In this document: positions 15,110 to 24,147 of the stretch, one piece after another
Position numbering within the stretch: the first letter of the stretch is position 1
Layout: each line of letters opens with the position of its first letter
From: Clostridia bacterium
GTDB taxonomy: Bacteria > Bacillota > Clostridia > Christensenellales > Borkfalkiaceae
Direction of reading: 5' to 3'
NCBI GenBank assembly: GCA_900764105.1
Contig: CAAFMS010000004.1
Location: forward strand, 8,930-72,929
DNA: 64,000 bases
The notes under the pieces: generated by a model
The model's input: the letters and a program-made list of their open reading frames with translations, nothing else
The model's database searches: none
What the model was told of the DNA's origin: nothing
Translations under genes and position numbers: made by a program

Positions 15110-15138
15110 AATTACATTATATGACGTGGAGGCGTGTA

Positions 15139-16449
15139 GTGATAGACAAATCTCTTTTTAAACGCGGAGACGCGGTTGCCGTCGCTTTATCGGGCGGAAA
15201 AGATTCTATGTGCCTTCTCCATTTGCTTTTGAAATCAAAGGACGAACTCGGAATTACCGTCAAGGCGATAAACGTTGAACACGGAATCAGGGGAGAGAAG
15301 TCTCTGTCCGACAGCGATTTCGTTGCGAAAGAATGCGCAATTCTCGGCGTTCCGCTTTACTTTCAAAGGGTGGATAGTCTCGGATTTTCATCCGAGAACG
15401 GTCTTTCCGTAGAGGAAGCGGCAAGAATTTTGCGCTACAAAGTTTTTCAATCTGCCGCAGACGAGGGTTTTTGTAATAAAATCGCAACCGCTCATCACGC
15501 GTCCGACAGGGTGGAAACGACTCTTTTCAATATTTTCAGAGGGGCTTCATCTCTCGGGGCGGCGGGGATTCCAGAGTCCTCCCGAAACGGTCTTATCGTT
15601 CGCCCTCTTTTGTCGTTGACGAGAGGCGAAATAGACGAATACGTCAAGGAAAACTCGATTCCTTTCGTCACCGACGAGACTAATTCGGATAACGCATACT
15701 CGAGAAATTATATAAGGAATAAGATTATTCCCGATATAAAAGAGAAATTCCCGTCCTTCGAAACCGCCGTTTTGCGCTTTGCGGACTCTTTAAAGGACGA
15801 TAACGACTATCTTCTCGGCGAGGCAAGAAAAGCGATAGAGCAGCGGAACGGGGAGTATTCTTTTTCCTGTGATTTGCCGAAGCCCGTCTTTTCGCGGGCG
15901 GCGATAACGTGTATGAAGTCGCTCGGCATTTTAAAAGACTATGAAAAAGTTCACGTCGACGCTGTTCTTTCTCTCAAAAACGAGGAGAACGGGAAATCGG
16001 TCGATTTGCCGAAGGGGGTTGTCGCCGTAAAGGACTATGGTAGAATTACCTTATATAAAAAGAAATCGAAAAAAGAGTTTTGCGAGTCGTTCAAACTCGG
16101 GACTTACGAGTTTGCGGGAAGAACGTATAGGTTTGAAAAAACAACTTATTCGGGTCAAAAAAGGTCTGATAATCGACTTATAGCCGACTTTTCAAAGATT
16201 CCTGACGGGGCGGTAATAAGAAACAGGCGGCTGGGAGATACGTTTGAAAAGTTCGGCGGCGGCACTAAAAAGTTAAAAGATTATTTAATCGAAAAAAAGA
16301 TACCGCAAAGAGAAAGAGACGACCTTTTGCTTTTATGTAAGGGCGAGAAAGTTGTAATTATTTGCGGAATCGAGATTTCCGACGCCGTAAAGGTAGACAA
16401 AGACACGGAGTTTGTGTTACAATGTACAAGCATAACGGACAAATCGTAA
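15139..16449 (+). CDS. tilS: tRNA(Ile)-lysidine synthase
   Basis: TilS ligates lysine to C34 of tRNA-Ile(CAT) so that it reads AUA. The ATP-binding P-loop SGGKDSM appears at about residues 17-23, followed by the N-type ATP-pyrophosphatase domain (HHASDRVETTLFNIFRG near 115) and the C-terminal TilS domains ending in a substrate-binding lobe (RNRRLGDTFEKFGGGTKKLKDYL). The frame opens at an ATG at 15121, but TGGAGG at 15127-15132 sits ideally before GTG at 15139, which I take as start. It forms an operon with hpt, as in B. subtilis and many Bacillota. Confidence 0.95.
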   Translation: MIDKSLFKRGDAVAVALSGGKDSMCLLHLLLKSKDELGITVKAINVEHGIRGEKSLSDSDFVAKECAILGVPLYFQRVDSLGFSSENGLSVEEAARILRYKVFQSAADEGFCNKIATAHHASDRVETTLFNIFRGASSLGAAGIPESSRNGLIVRPLLSLTRGEIDEYVKENSIPFVTDETNSDNAYSRNYIRNKIIPDIKEKFPSFETAVLRFADSLKDDNDYLLGEARKAIEQRNGEYSFSCDLPKPVFSRAAITCMKSLGILKDYEKVHVDAVLSLKNEENGKSVDLPKGVVAVKDYGRITLYKKKSKKEFCESFKLGTYEFAGRTYRFEKTTYSGQKRSDNRLIADFSKIPDGAVIRNRRLGDTFEKFGGGTKKLKDYLIEKKIPQRERDDLLLLCKGEKVVIICGIEISDAVKVDKDTEFVLQCTSITDKS

Positions 16450-16483
16450 GTTACGCTTGAAATACTACTTACAGAGGAGCAAT

Positions 16484-17026
16484 ATGGAACAGGTTTTAGA
16501 AAAAGTACTTATCAGCGAAGAACAGTTAAAAACGAGAATTTCCGAACTCGCGAAACAAATCGAGAGAGATTACGCGGATAAAAGTCCCGTAATGGTTGCC
16601 GTGCTTAAGGGCAGCGTGATGTTTTTTACCGATTTGGTAAGACAAATCAATTTACCCGTAACGCTTGACTTTATGGCAATATCGAGTTACGGCGCGGGAG
16701 TCGCTTCGTCGGGCGAGGTCAAAATAATCAAGGACATCGACGGCAAAATAGGCGGCAAAGACGTCATTATCGTGGAAGATATAGTAGACAGCGGATATTC
16801 GATGAACTGTCTTTTGAGACTTTTCGCGACTCGTTCGCCGAGGTCGGTAAGGGTATGCGCTCTTTTGGATAAGCCGTCGAGAAGAGAAATTCCCGTTCAG
16901 ATTGACTATACGGGTTTTCAGGTAGAGAACGAGTTTGTCGTAGGCTACGGTCTCGACTATGCGGGGCTTTACAGAAATATCCCGTATATAGGCGTACTCA
17001 AAAAAGAAATATATCAGGATAAATAA
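16484..17026 (+). CDS. hpt: Hypoxanthine phosphoribosyltransferase
   Basis: Purine salvage enzyme converting hypoxanthine and guanine plus PRPP to IMP and GMP. The PRPP loop VIIVEDIVDSGYSM is near residues 99-112, the substrate-contact segment VGYGLDYAGLYRNIPYIG is near the C-terminus, and the flexible loop SSYG follows DFMAIS. The ATG at 16484 has AGAGGAG upstream and gives 180 residues, the normal size. It directly follows tilS and ends in a strong terminator. Confidence 0.95.
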   Translation: MEQVLEKVLISEEQLKTRISELAKQIERDYADKSPVMVAVLKGSVMFFTDLVRQINLPVTLDFMAISSYGAGVASSGEVKIIKDIDGKIGGKDVIIVEDIVDSGYSMNCLLRLFATRSPRSVRVCALLDKPSRREIPVQIDYTGFQVENEFVVGYGLDYAGLYRNIPYIGVLKKEIYQDK

Positions 17027-17046
17027 GTTTATTGTATAGCATTGTC

Positions 17047-17085
17047 AGCCCGCCCGTCCGAAATTTTCGGACGGGCGGGCTTTGT
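17047..17085 (+). terminator. Terminator after hpt
   Basis: AGCCCGCCCGTCCG and CGGACGGGCGGGCT form a 14-bp perfect stem with loop AAATTTT-like bases, then TTGTTTT. Confidence 0.95.
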
Positions 17086-17156
17086 TTTCCTCGTGCAACT
17101 CTTTTTTTTTGTATGAGGCGGAGCTTTTTAGGCGACGTTTCGTTGTTTGTTTATAT

Positions 17157-17407
17157 CGTAGGGGACGGCGCCCTCGACGTCCCGCAGAATGGGAGTTGTA
17201 TTTCCTTACGGAAGTTATATTTTGCTTGGCAAAGTTATATTGCTATCGCAGTCATATTTGCCTTGCGGCAAGAGTTGAGCGAAGTCGTAGGGGACGGCGC
17301 CCCGACGTCCCGTCGGATTGTTTTGTTTTATAGTCGTAGGGGACGGCAGCATATAAGTGATATTTTTCTATGCAAAGTGAAATTTATCATTCGATAAGTG
17401 AAATTTC
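17157..17407. repeat. Cluster of dispersed intergenic repeats
   Basis: Contains two complete copies (17157-17188 and 17287-17314) and one partial copy (17334-17346) of the GTAGGGGACGG...CGACGTCCC palindromic repeat, and one copy (about 17214-17275) of a second family rich in AAGTTATATT and TTGCCTTGCGGCAA palindromes. AGTGATATTTTT and AGTGAAATTT units follow to 17407. No gene seen. Confidence 0.75.
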
Positions 17408-17448
17408 TTAAAAACGCCTGTATCTTAGAATAAAGCGGCTGAAAACGG

Positions 17449-17470
17449 CTTTAAGGCTCGATTAGTTCAA
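17449..17470. repeat. 22-bp repeat shared with 63837-63858
   Basis: CTTTAAGGCTCGATTAGTTCAA is the exact reverse complement of 63837-63858, 46 kb away. It is a member of a third dispersed family. Confidence 0.7.
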
Positions 17471-17476
17471 ATTAAA

Positions 17477-17516
17477 AATCCGCCGTTCAATCTGAAATCA
17501 GATTGAACGGCGGATT
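17477..17516 (-). terminator. Terminator after fba
   Basis: AATCCGCCGTTCAATCTGA and its complement form a 19-bp stem; on the minus strand it is followed by TTTTTAATTTG. Confidence 0.9.
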
Positions 17517-17562
17517 CTGTTACATTTGTATAAAAATTCTAAGTAATTGTTAAAATCTTAGA

Positions 17563-18510
17563 TTATCTGCATTCGTCCGCTTTTCCCGCGCAGCCGAGAA
17601 CTTCAACGAGTTTGTGTTCGACAATCTTCTGAACGTTTGCTCTCGCGTCGCCGAGATATTGTCTCGGGTCGAAGTGGTCGGGATGCTCGAACATATGCTG
17701 ACGAATAGCCGCAGTGCAAGCCATTCTGAGATCGGAGTCGATATTTATCTTACAAACCGCCATGGTTGCAGCCTTTCTGAGCATTTCTTCGGGAATACCG
17801 ATAGCGTCGGGCATTTTGCCGCCGAATTCGTTGATAGTCTTGACGAATTCCTGCGGTACGGACGAAGCGCCGTGGAGAACTATGGGGAAACCGGGGAGTC
17901 TCTTTCCGACTTCTTCCAAAATATCGAAACGAAGTTGCGGTTTCTGACCGGGTTTAAACTTGTACGCGCCGTGTGAAGTGCCGATAGCGATAGCGAGCGA
18001 GTCGATACCCGTTTTAGTGGCAAATTCGTAAACTTCGTCGGGGTCGGTGAACATAGCGTCGTCGGAATGAACCTTAACGTCGTCCTCGATACCTGCGAGT
18101 TTTCCGAGTTCGGCTTCGACGGTAACGTTTCTGTCGTGCGCGTAAGCGACTACTTCTTTCGTGACTTCGATATTCTTTGCGAATTCATACTTAGAAGCGT
18201 CGATCATAACGGAAGTGAAGCCGTTGTCGATACAACTTTTGCAAAGGTCGAAACAATCGCCGTGGTCGAGGTGCAGAACGATAGGAAGTCCGGAATCTTC
18301 TTCCGCCGCGAGAACGAGGTGTTTAAGGTACTTAGGATTAGCGTACTTTCTCGCGCCCGAGGAAACCTGAAGAATAAGGGGAGCGTTCTGGGCTTTACCC
18401 GCGTTGACGATACCCTGAATGGTCTCCATATTGTTTACGTTGAATGCGCCTATTGCGTAGCCGCCCTTATAAGCGGCTTCAAACATTTTTTTAGAATTTA
18501 CAAGTGGCAT
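17563..18510 (-). CDS. fba: Class II fructose-bisphosphate aldolase
   Basis: Zinc-dependent aldolase of glycolysis and gluconeogenesis, cleaving fructose-1,6-bisphosphate. Zinc-site motifs are visible: LHLDHGDCFDLCK (His/Asp, about residues 80-92), EAELGKLAGIED (about 133), GTSHGAYKF (about 180) and VLHGASSVPQEFV (about 209). CGGAGG lies 7 nt before the ATG at 18510, giving 315 residues; the frame extends upstream to 18549 but crosses the promoter TATAAT. The C-terminus is slightly longer than in short aldolases. Confidence 0.96.
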   Translation of the reverse strand: MPLVNSKKMFEAAYKGGYAIGAFNVNNMETIQGIVNAGKAQNAPLILQVSSGARKYANPKYLKHLVLAAEEDSGLPIVLHLDHGDCFDLCKSCIDNGFTSVMIDASKYEFAKNIEVTKEVVAYAHDRNVTVEAELGKLAGIEDDVKVHSDDAMFTDPDEVYEFATKTGIDSLAIAIGTSHGAYKFKPGQKPQLRFDILEEVGKRLPGFPIVLHGASSVPQEFVKTINEFGGKMPDAIGIPEEMLRKAATMAVCKINIDSDLRMACTAAIRQHMFEHPDHFDPRQYLGDARANVQKIVEHKLVEVLGCAGKADECR

Positions 18511-18626
18511 AGTAGTCCTCCGTAGTTTTAATTCGATAGTATTATACACTTTTTTTTCCCAAACGGCAAATAAAATAAGGTTAGTTAAAGATTTTTTGTA
18601 TGTGGTATGTATTTCTTGGTCAAATT

Positions 18627-19094
18627 TTATTTTGTTTTAGCGTTTTTTAGTAAGTCCGTGTATACACTATGAAGTTTTCGTTCTGTTTCAAGATTATCGT
18701 TGCAAAAAATAGCGCCAAAGATTACCTTTTGCCCTAAAAATAAAGGATCGCATAATTGAATAGACCTTGAAGTTTTAACATTTCTTGTGTGTTCAAATAA
18801 TCGGAAACCCAAATTTGAATCTTTGCCCCAATATAGAGGGTAAACATTTGTTGCTATGGGTTTCCATTCGTCAACATTTTTAATTCTAAGATTGTTTCGG
18901 CTTTCTTTTGCTTTATTAAAAAACAATTCCACGCTCTTTTTAGAGCTCAGATATATCGCAACGCCATATACGCCCCCTCTGTCCTTTGGCAGAGAACAAG
19001 TGCTTTCACCGGGGTTCAGTATTGAATCTCCGATATATTCGCGATAATTTTCGCCTGCTATTTCTAATAATGTGTTGATTATTGGATTCTTCAT
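18627..19094 (-). CDS. Uncharacterised protein with GIY-YIG-like pattern
   Basis: About 155 residues from the ATG at 19094 (a TTG at 19136 extends the frame). The order GGVYGVAIYL, then LYWGKDSNLGFRLFEH, resembles the GIY-YIG nuclease core: a GxY strand, a Y-x-G-K strand, then Arg and a His in the following helix. A tail ending in TERKLHSVYTDLL could supply the Glu. Family membership is by eye only, and no nuclease role is proven. An overlapping or adjacent 30-codon frame (19201-19109) lies just upstream. It sits alone between fba and a lipoprotein gene. Confidence 0.5.
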   Translation of the reverse strand: MKNPIINTLLEIAGENYREYIGDSILNPGESTCSLPKDRGGVYGVAIYLSSKKSVELFFNKAKESRNNLRIKNVDEWKPIATNVYPLYWGKDSNLGFRLFEHTRNVKTSRSIQLCDPLFLGQKVIFGAIFCNDNLETERKLHSVYTDLLKNAKTK

Positions 19095-19108
19095 ATTTCT
19101 AAAATTTT

Positions 19109-19201
19109 TTATAATTCTATTGTGCCATCGGAGCAAATAATTTTTTTTATGTTTGAACCTAGGGACTGTGACGCTTTAACTATTTTTTTCCACTGGTCCA
19201 T
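19109..19201 (-). CDS. Possible 30-residue small protein
   Basis: MDQWKKIVKASQSLGSNIKKIICSDGTIEL reads like real protein, ends 14 bp before the next gene, and its ATG has a weak TTGGA upstream. It may be a small partner, or the broken N-terminus of the GIY-YIG-like protein, since the downstream frame also opens upstream of its ATG. Confidence 0.3.
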   Translation of the reverse strand: MDQWKKIVKASQSLGSNIKKIICSDGTIEL

Positions 19202-19250
19202 CGTTCCAAGATAATTTACATATTATTTATACAAAGAGGGGATTGCAGAA

Positions 19251-21851
19251 TCACCATTCTTTTATATTTCCGTTAGAATCATAATGCCAATAATTTCCTT
19301 CTGTAGTAGGTTTAGTAGGTGAGTAATATAATACTTTTTTAATATCAACTTCAGGGCTAATAGTAATATTATCCCATTCTTCTTTTGTTCCCTTATAATA
19401 AACCCAAGTAGAGGAAACTTTTCTTATAGAATTTTTTCTTATCTCTTTCACTGTAATGGGTATACGTATAGCTCCTAAACCAGAATAATTATAAAAAGCA
19501 TATTCATTTAAAGATTCTATGCCTTCTAATATATCTACTATCACTAAACTAGTAGGAACTTTGAAGTAGAAGTAAGATTCTTTGTAATATATTTCTTTAG
19601 TTGTAGAGAGACAATTATATTTATCTATTTGAGAATAGATTGGGTCAGTAGTAGAAGTATAGTCAAAGATATATCCCAAACACCCCTCATATATATAATC
19701 TACATTTCTTGATTTACCAACAAATGGAATTGTTAACTCTCTTAAAGTAGTGCATCCTGAAAAAGCTCCTCTCCCTATTATCTGCACAGTATCCGGTATT
19801 TTAACTCTATAGAGTTTAGAACAATCTCTGAAAGCATATTCTTTAATAATTGTAACTGCTTTATCCTTATAGTATGGCAATATATTAAGTACTGTTAAAT
19901 TAGGCTTATTTAACCCTATTACGGTATAAGTCTCTCCGTCTTGATTCAAAGATAATTTTATATCGTAATCTTTCCATATAGAGGTAAGAGAAATATCTCC
20001 GTGACTGCCTACGGGGATTTCAGAGATACTTTCTCCGTCTTTTTGCCATTCTATAAAATCTGCATTTATGTAGTAAGGATCTAATAATTTTATATTATCC
20101 TCTATATTATAGGTAGATTTATTTCCATCATTATTTATTCCGTTACCACAATCATAACTTATATTATATTCTATCGGGGTAAAAAAGGCTTCAAAAGATT
20201 TATCCTCTGTACTTCCTTTAAGTATTTTTCCTTCATTGCTCCAGAAATTAAATTCATAATATTCTTTTGTCGGATATAAGGTTAAAGTTATTTCATCTTC
20301 TACAGTATAAGAAATTGGTAAATTGCCGGAAATAATTCCGCCGTTGAGGTTATAATATATATTGTAGTGAATTATATCCCACTCTGCATTTATCTCTATA
20401 TTTTCAATAATAGGAGTGGAAAAATCAAAAGCCCATTTATTAAAGGTATAGCCTTTTTTAGTCGGAGATGCGGGTTGAATTGCCAAGGAATCTTCTTCTA
20501 TCTTTTGGCTTTCTACCATGCTTCCGCCTTGCGAATTGAAAGTTACGGTGTAAATTTCCCTCCGCCTGATAGTTACTTCGTAAACCGCTTTGGGGTTTCC
20601 GTTAAGTTGCTCCGTAATATAAACTACGTTATCGCCATCATTTAACGGAATGGTTTTAGTTGCCACTTGTTGTATGCCGTAAATATCCAGAGAAACAACA
20701 TACTGAATATTTCCCCAAGTTTCGACTTCGTCTATAAAAGAATAGTTTTTTTGAGAGTTTGATACCTTGCCGTAAACCGGAATATTTCCGTCTATATTCT
20801 TTTGTCCAACGGTAAGCGTTTTGAAAGATATTTTACTTTCAAGTTTAGAACCCTCATCGGGAATGGTGTTAGTCGCCGTACAACCATCACGGTTACAATG
20901 AGCGGTCTTCGTTCCGTCCTTTTCGTATGTGGCGTTGTTGTCCGAAACGTAATTCGTAAATTCATGACCTAATTTACTGTCAATGTCGATAACAGTGTCG
21001 GTTTCGTTGCAACGGTCGCATTTTGCAGTTTTGGTTCCGTCTTTCGTACAGGTTGCGTTATTGTTCGAAACGTAATTCGTAAAACTATGTCCGAGCGCGG
21101 CACCGTAAGTAAAAGTTTGCGTTCCCTTTTCGCCGCACGAGCAAGAGTAGTAGTATTTCGCTTTTTCGGTACAGGTTGCCGCTGTCGCTAAATACTTATC
21201 GGTTGCAGTCTCTAAGTTAAATTTATGCGTATGAGAAAGCATAGGAATATTCTCGCTTTCGGAATAGTTACAACCGTTTCTCGTACAGTTTCTCGTCTTT
21301 AAACCTTTTTCGGTCTCTGTCGCTTCCTTCTGAATTTTCCACTCGCTTAAACTGTGTCCGAGCGGAGAACCGTACTCAAAGGTTTCCGAGCCTCTTTCGC
21401 CGCACGAACAAGAGTAGTAGTACAGCGCTTTTTCGGTACAGGTTGCCGCTGTCGCCAAATATTTTTCTGCGGCAATTTCTGCGGTAAATTTGTGTGTATG
21501 AGAAAGCATGGGAATATTCTCGGTTTCGGAATAATTACAACCGCTTCTCGTACAGTTTCTCGTCTTTAAGCCCTTTTCGGTCTCGGTCGCTTCTTTCTGA
21601 ATTCTCCACTCGCTTAAATTATGTCCGAGCGGAGAACCGTACTCAAAGGTTCCCGAACCTTTTTCGCCGCAGGAACAAGAATAAAAATATTTAGCCTTAT
21701 TCGTACAATCGGCGGCGGTAGACAAATACTCGTCTTTTACGGCTTGTTCCGTGAAAGAATGAGTATGTTTCTTTTTACAACCGCTTACAAAAAACGTTGC
21801 GGAAACTAAAAGAGTTAAACATAAAACAGAAAGCAATAATTTTTTCATCAT
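19251..21851 (-). CDS. Large surface lipoprotein: Cys-rich repeats, InlB-type repeat, BspA-like LRRs
   Basis: An 866-residue predicted lipoprotein. Signal peptide MMKKLLLSVLCLTLLVSATF ends in lipobox VSGC (Cys about 25). Residues 30-330 hold three near-identical units of about 76 residues with C-S-C-G-E-(K/R)-G, LGH-x-LSEW and NCTR-x-GC-NYSE, probably metal-binding, followed by shorter LGHxFTNYVS units. Then come a cadherin-like segment, InlB/Listeria-Bacteroides-type repeats (VTFNSQGGSMVE...GYTFNKWAF, and relatives) and BspA-type leucine-rich repeats (IKEYAFRDCSKLYRVKIPDTVQ). It should be exposed on the cell surface and bind host or polymer ligands. GGGAG precedes the double ATG. Confidence 0.85.
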   Translation of the reverse strand: MMKKLLLSVLCLTLLVSATFFVSGCKKKHTHSFTEQAVKDEYLSTAADCTNKAKYFYSCSCGEKGSGTFEYGSPLGHNLSEWRIQKEATETEKGLKTRNCTRSGCNYSETENIPMLSHTHKFTAEIAAEKYLATAATCTEKALYYYSCSCGERGSETFEYGSPLGHSLSEWKIQKEATETEKGLKTRNCTRNGCNYSESENIPMLSHTHKFNLETATDKYLATAATCTEKAKYYYSCSCGEKGTQTFTYGAALGHSFTNYVSNNNATCTKDGTKTAKCDRCNETDTVIDIDSKLGHEFTNYVSDNNATYEKDGTKTAHCNRDGCTATNTIPDEGSKLESKISFKTLTVGQKNIDGNIPVYGKVSNSQKNYSFIDEVETWGNIQYVVSLDIYGIQQVATKTIPLNDGDNVVYITEQLNGNPKAVYEVTIRRREIYTVTFNSQGGSMVESQKIEEDSLAIQPASPTKKGYTFNKWAFDFSTPIIENIEINAEWDIIHYNIYYNLNGGIISGNLPISYTVEDEITLTLYPTKEYYEFNFWSNEGKILKGSTEDKSFEAFFTPIEYNISYDCGNGINNDGNKSTYNIEDNIKLLDPYYINADFIEWQKDGESISEIPVGSHGDISLTSIWKDYDIKLSLNQDGETYTVIGLNKPNLTVLNILPYYKDKAVTIIKEYAFRDCSKLYRVKIPDTVQIIGRGAFSGCTTLRELTIPFVGKSRNVDYIYEGCLGYIFDYTSTTDPIYSQIDKYNCLSTTKEIYYKESYFYFKVPTSLVIVDILEGIESLNEYAFYNYSGLGAIRIPITVKEIRKNSIRKVSSTWVYYKGTKEEWDNITISPEVDIKKVLYYSPTKPTTEGNYWHYDSNGNIKEW

Positions 21852-22217
21852 TTAATACTCCCAAGCGAAATAATTTTACTATGCTCGTGATGCGATAAAT
21901 ATACAATCTCATATTACATTATATATATGTGTGTTTGTTTTGTCAAGTTAAAGAATAAATCGTGTTGAAAAAGTATAAAAATGTAAATTTTTATATAACT
22001 TATAGATTATTTTCGTATACAATATTGCTAAATCCGGCGTTTTACGGGACGCTATTCCTAAAATACAAGCATTTTTAATGATAACGGGGCGACGTAATCG
22101 AGCAATGTAACTTAATATTTGTTTAGCCGCAGGCGATTGCGTTTTAACACAATCGCCTGCGGCTAAGATAATCCGTTCGACTATTTTACCATTCGGCTAT
22201 TTTACTGTTTGGCTATT
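21852..22217. other. Intergenic region between lipoprotein and fucI
   Basis: 366 bp without a gene. It holds the lipoprotein upstream region (an AT-rich stretch with TTGACA at about 21946 on the minus strand), a degenerate GGGACG/CGACGT repeat near 22046-22098 and a 16-bp perfect hairpin at 22124-22165 (TAGCCGCAGGCGATTG and complement) downstream of fucI, likely its transcription end despite a weak T tract. Confidence 0.55.
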
Positions 22218-24020
22218 TTATCTGATATTTTTATACATAGGACCGTAAGCGGCGCAAGCGCGATAGTCTTGTCCTTCTTTGTCCATTCCGAACGCGCCCC
22301 ATGCCGACGGACGATAAATCTTGTCTTCGTCTACGTTGTGCATGCAAACGGGGATGCGGAGCATAGAACACATGGTGATTAAATCCGCGCCGATATGTCC
22401 ATAGGAAATCGCGCCGTGATTCGCTCCCCAGTTGTTCATTACGTCGTATGCAGACTTGAACGCGCCCTTGCCCGTTACTCTCGGAGCAAACCAAGTGCAG
22501 GGCCAGGTGTAGTCCGTTCTCTTCCAGAGTTTATCGGTAACTTCGTCGGGAAGTTTAACTGTCCAACCCTCGACTATCTGAAGAACGGGGCCCAAACCTT
22601 TGATAAGGTTAAGTCTTATCATGGTCGCGGGCATTTCCGCTCTCGTTACGAAACGGCTCGAATAACCGCCGCCGCGGAAATATCCGAGGTCTGCGTAAGG
22701 CCATGTCGTGGCGTTCATCATCGTATCGATATCTTTATCGGTAACTTCCCACCATTTTTTCATTACGGCGTTGCCGTTTTCGTCTTTTACTTCGCCGCAG
22801 GCGTCAACGCAGCACGCGCCCGAGTTGATAAGGTGAATAAATCCGTCCGCTTCTTTCGCGCGACCTTCCAAGTCGTAGCCCGTAACTCTCTTTACGGAAT
22901 CGCCCGACCAGTAAGTTCTTACGTCCGCGAACATCTGCGCTCTTCCCGTAAGGAGTTTCATAAAGAGCATAGAAGTTGCGTTGAGCGTGTCGTTTTCCGT
23001 GCCGAGAATATAGGGTTCTCTCGCGCCGTTCCAATCGAACGAGGAGTTTAAAATACTTTCGGGGAAGTCGCAGTTGGGGTAGAAGTCCGTCCATTGTCTT
23101 TGACCCTGGAAGCCGCCGACGATTGCGTTATGACCGACCATTTCTTCCTCTCTGCCTTTCGGGAGGCGTTTGTTGCCGTTGAACAAATCTTTGATTATGC
23201 ACGCCATTTTAGCGGTGAATTCCCAATCTTTCTCTTTTTGAGCGGGAGTTTTCTGCATTTCGACGGGGTTTTTATCAAAGTCGGGACGGCATTTTTCTTT
23301 AACCCAGGCAAGCGCCTTTTTATATTCGGCTCTGTCGTAAATACCTTCGGTCATTCTGCGGATGATTTCCACTTCGTCAACCGATTCGACTCTCATTCCG
23401 AGATATTCCTCGAAAAACTCGGGGCTGATAATCGAGCCGCCGATACCCATCGTAACCGAGCCGATCTGAAGGTACGATTTACCTCTCATAGTCGCTACCG
23501 CAACCGCCGCTCTCGCGAAACGGAGAATTTTCTCCTGAACGTCCGAAGGAATAGAGGTGTCGTCCGCTTCCTGTACCTCGTGTCCGTAAATACCGAACGC
23601 GGGAAGTCCTTTCTGATTGTGGGTCGCAAGAACCGACGCGAGATAAACCGCGCCGGGACGCTCCGTGCCGTTGAAGCCCCATACGGCCTTTATAGTCATG
23701 GGGTCCATATCCATCGTTTCCGCGCCGTAACACCAGCAGGGAGTAACGGTAAGCGTTACGTCCACGCCCGCTTTTTTGAATTTATCTGCGCAAGCCGCAG
23801 CCTCGGCAACTCTTCCGATAGTCGTATCCGCGATAATTACCTTGACGTGTTCGCCGTTGGAGTAAAATACGTTTTCTTCGATAAGTTTAGCGGCTGACTT
23901 CGCCATATTCATCGTCTGGTCTTCGAGCGACTCTCTGACCTTGATTTTTCCGCGTCTGCCGTCGATAGTGGGTCTTATGCCGATAACGGGATAATCGCCT
24001 ATAAGTCTTGATTTTGCCAT
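22218..24020 (-). CDS. fucI: L-fucose isomerase
   Basis: FucI interconverts L-fucose and L-fuculose (also D-arabinose), the first step of fucose catabolism. The 600-residue length and full-length similarity from IGIRPTIDGRRGKIKVRESLE through GFQGQRQWTDFYPNCDF to AVMNNWGANHGAISYGHIGADLITMCSMLRIPV are typical. Metal and catalytic Glu/Asp/His residues fall in these blocks. CGGAGG lies 9 nt before the ATG. It is divergent from an AraC regulator and an alcohol dehydrogenase; fucO lies 10 kb away. No fuculokinase or fuculose-phosphate aldolase is present in the window. Confidence 0.96.
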   Translation of the reverse strand: MAKSRLIGDYPVIGIRPTIDGRRGKIKVRESLEDQTMNMAKSAAKLIEENVFYSNGEHVKVIIADTTIGRVAEAAACADKFKKAGVDVTLTVTPCWCYGAETMDMDPMTIKAVWGFNGTERPGAVYLASVLATHNQKGLPAFGIYGHEVQEADDTSIPSDVQEKILRFARAAVAVATMRGKSYLQIGSVTMGIGGSIISPEFFEEYLGMRVESVDEVEIIRRMTEGIYDRAEYKKALAWVKEKCRPDFDKNPVEMQKTPAQKEKDWEFTAKMACIIKDLFNGNKRLPKGREEEMVGHNAIVGGFQGQRQWTDFYPNCDFPESILNSSFDWNGAREPYILGTENDTLNATSMLFMKLLTGRAQMFADVRTYWSGDSVKRVTGYDLEGRAKEADGFIHLINSGACCVDACGEVKDENGNAVMKKWWEVTDKDIDTMMNATTWPYADLGYFRGGGYSSRFVTRAEMPATMIRLNLIKGLGPVLQIVEGWTVKLPDEVTDKLWKRTDYTWPCTWFAPRVTGKGAFKSAYDVMNNWGANHGAISYGHIGADLITMCSMLRIPVCMHNVDEDKIYRPSAWGAFGMDKEGQDYRACAAYGPMYKNIR

Positions 24021-24071
24021 TTTAAAAATTCCTCCGAATTTAATTTTTTTAACTTCAACACAATTATATAC

Positions 24072-24101
24072 TTGAAATAAATCGATTACTTGTGTTATAA
24101 T
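24072..24101 (+). promoter_or_regulatory. Promoter of araC-adh in the fucI divergent region
   Basis: TTGAAA (24072-24077), 18 nt, TATAAT (24096-24101). On the other strand TATAAT at 24068-24063 fits fucI. The overlap of the two promoters suggests joint control by the AraC protein. Confidence 0.65.
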
Positions 24102-24147
24102 ATAAAAAAGTATAACAATATTCAGAAATTCAGAGGATTGTCAAAAA

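Noticed and set aside
22124..22165. Strong intrinsic terminator after fucI
   Set aside because: The 16-bp hairpin is perfect but lacks a T run on either strand, so it is reported only as a likely end hairpin within the intergenic entry.
22395..23897. Long plus-strand frames opposite fucI
   Set aside because: The fucI frame is full length and conserved; the antisense frames lack ribosome sites and are a GC-skew by-product.
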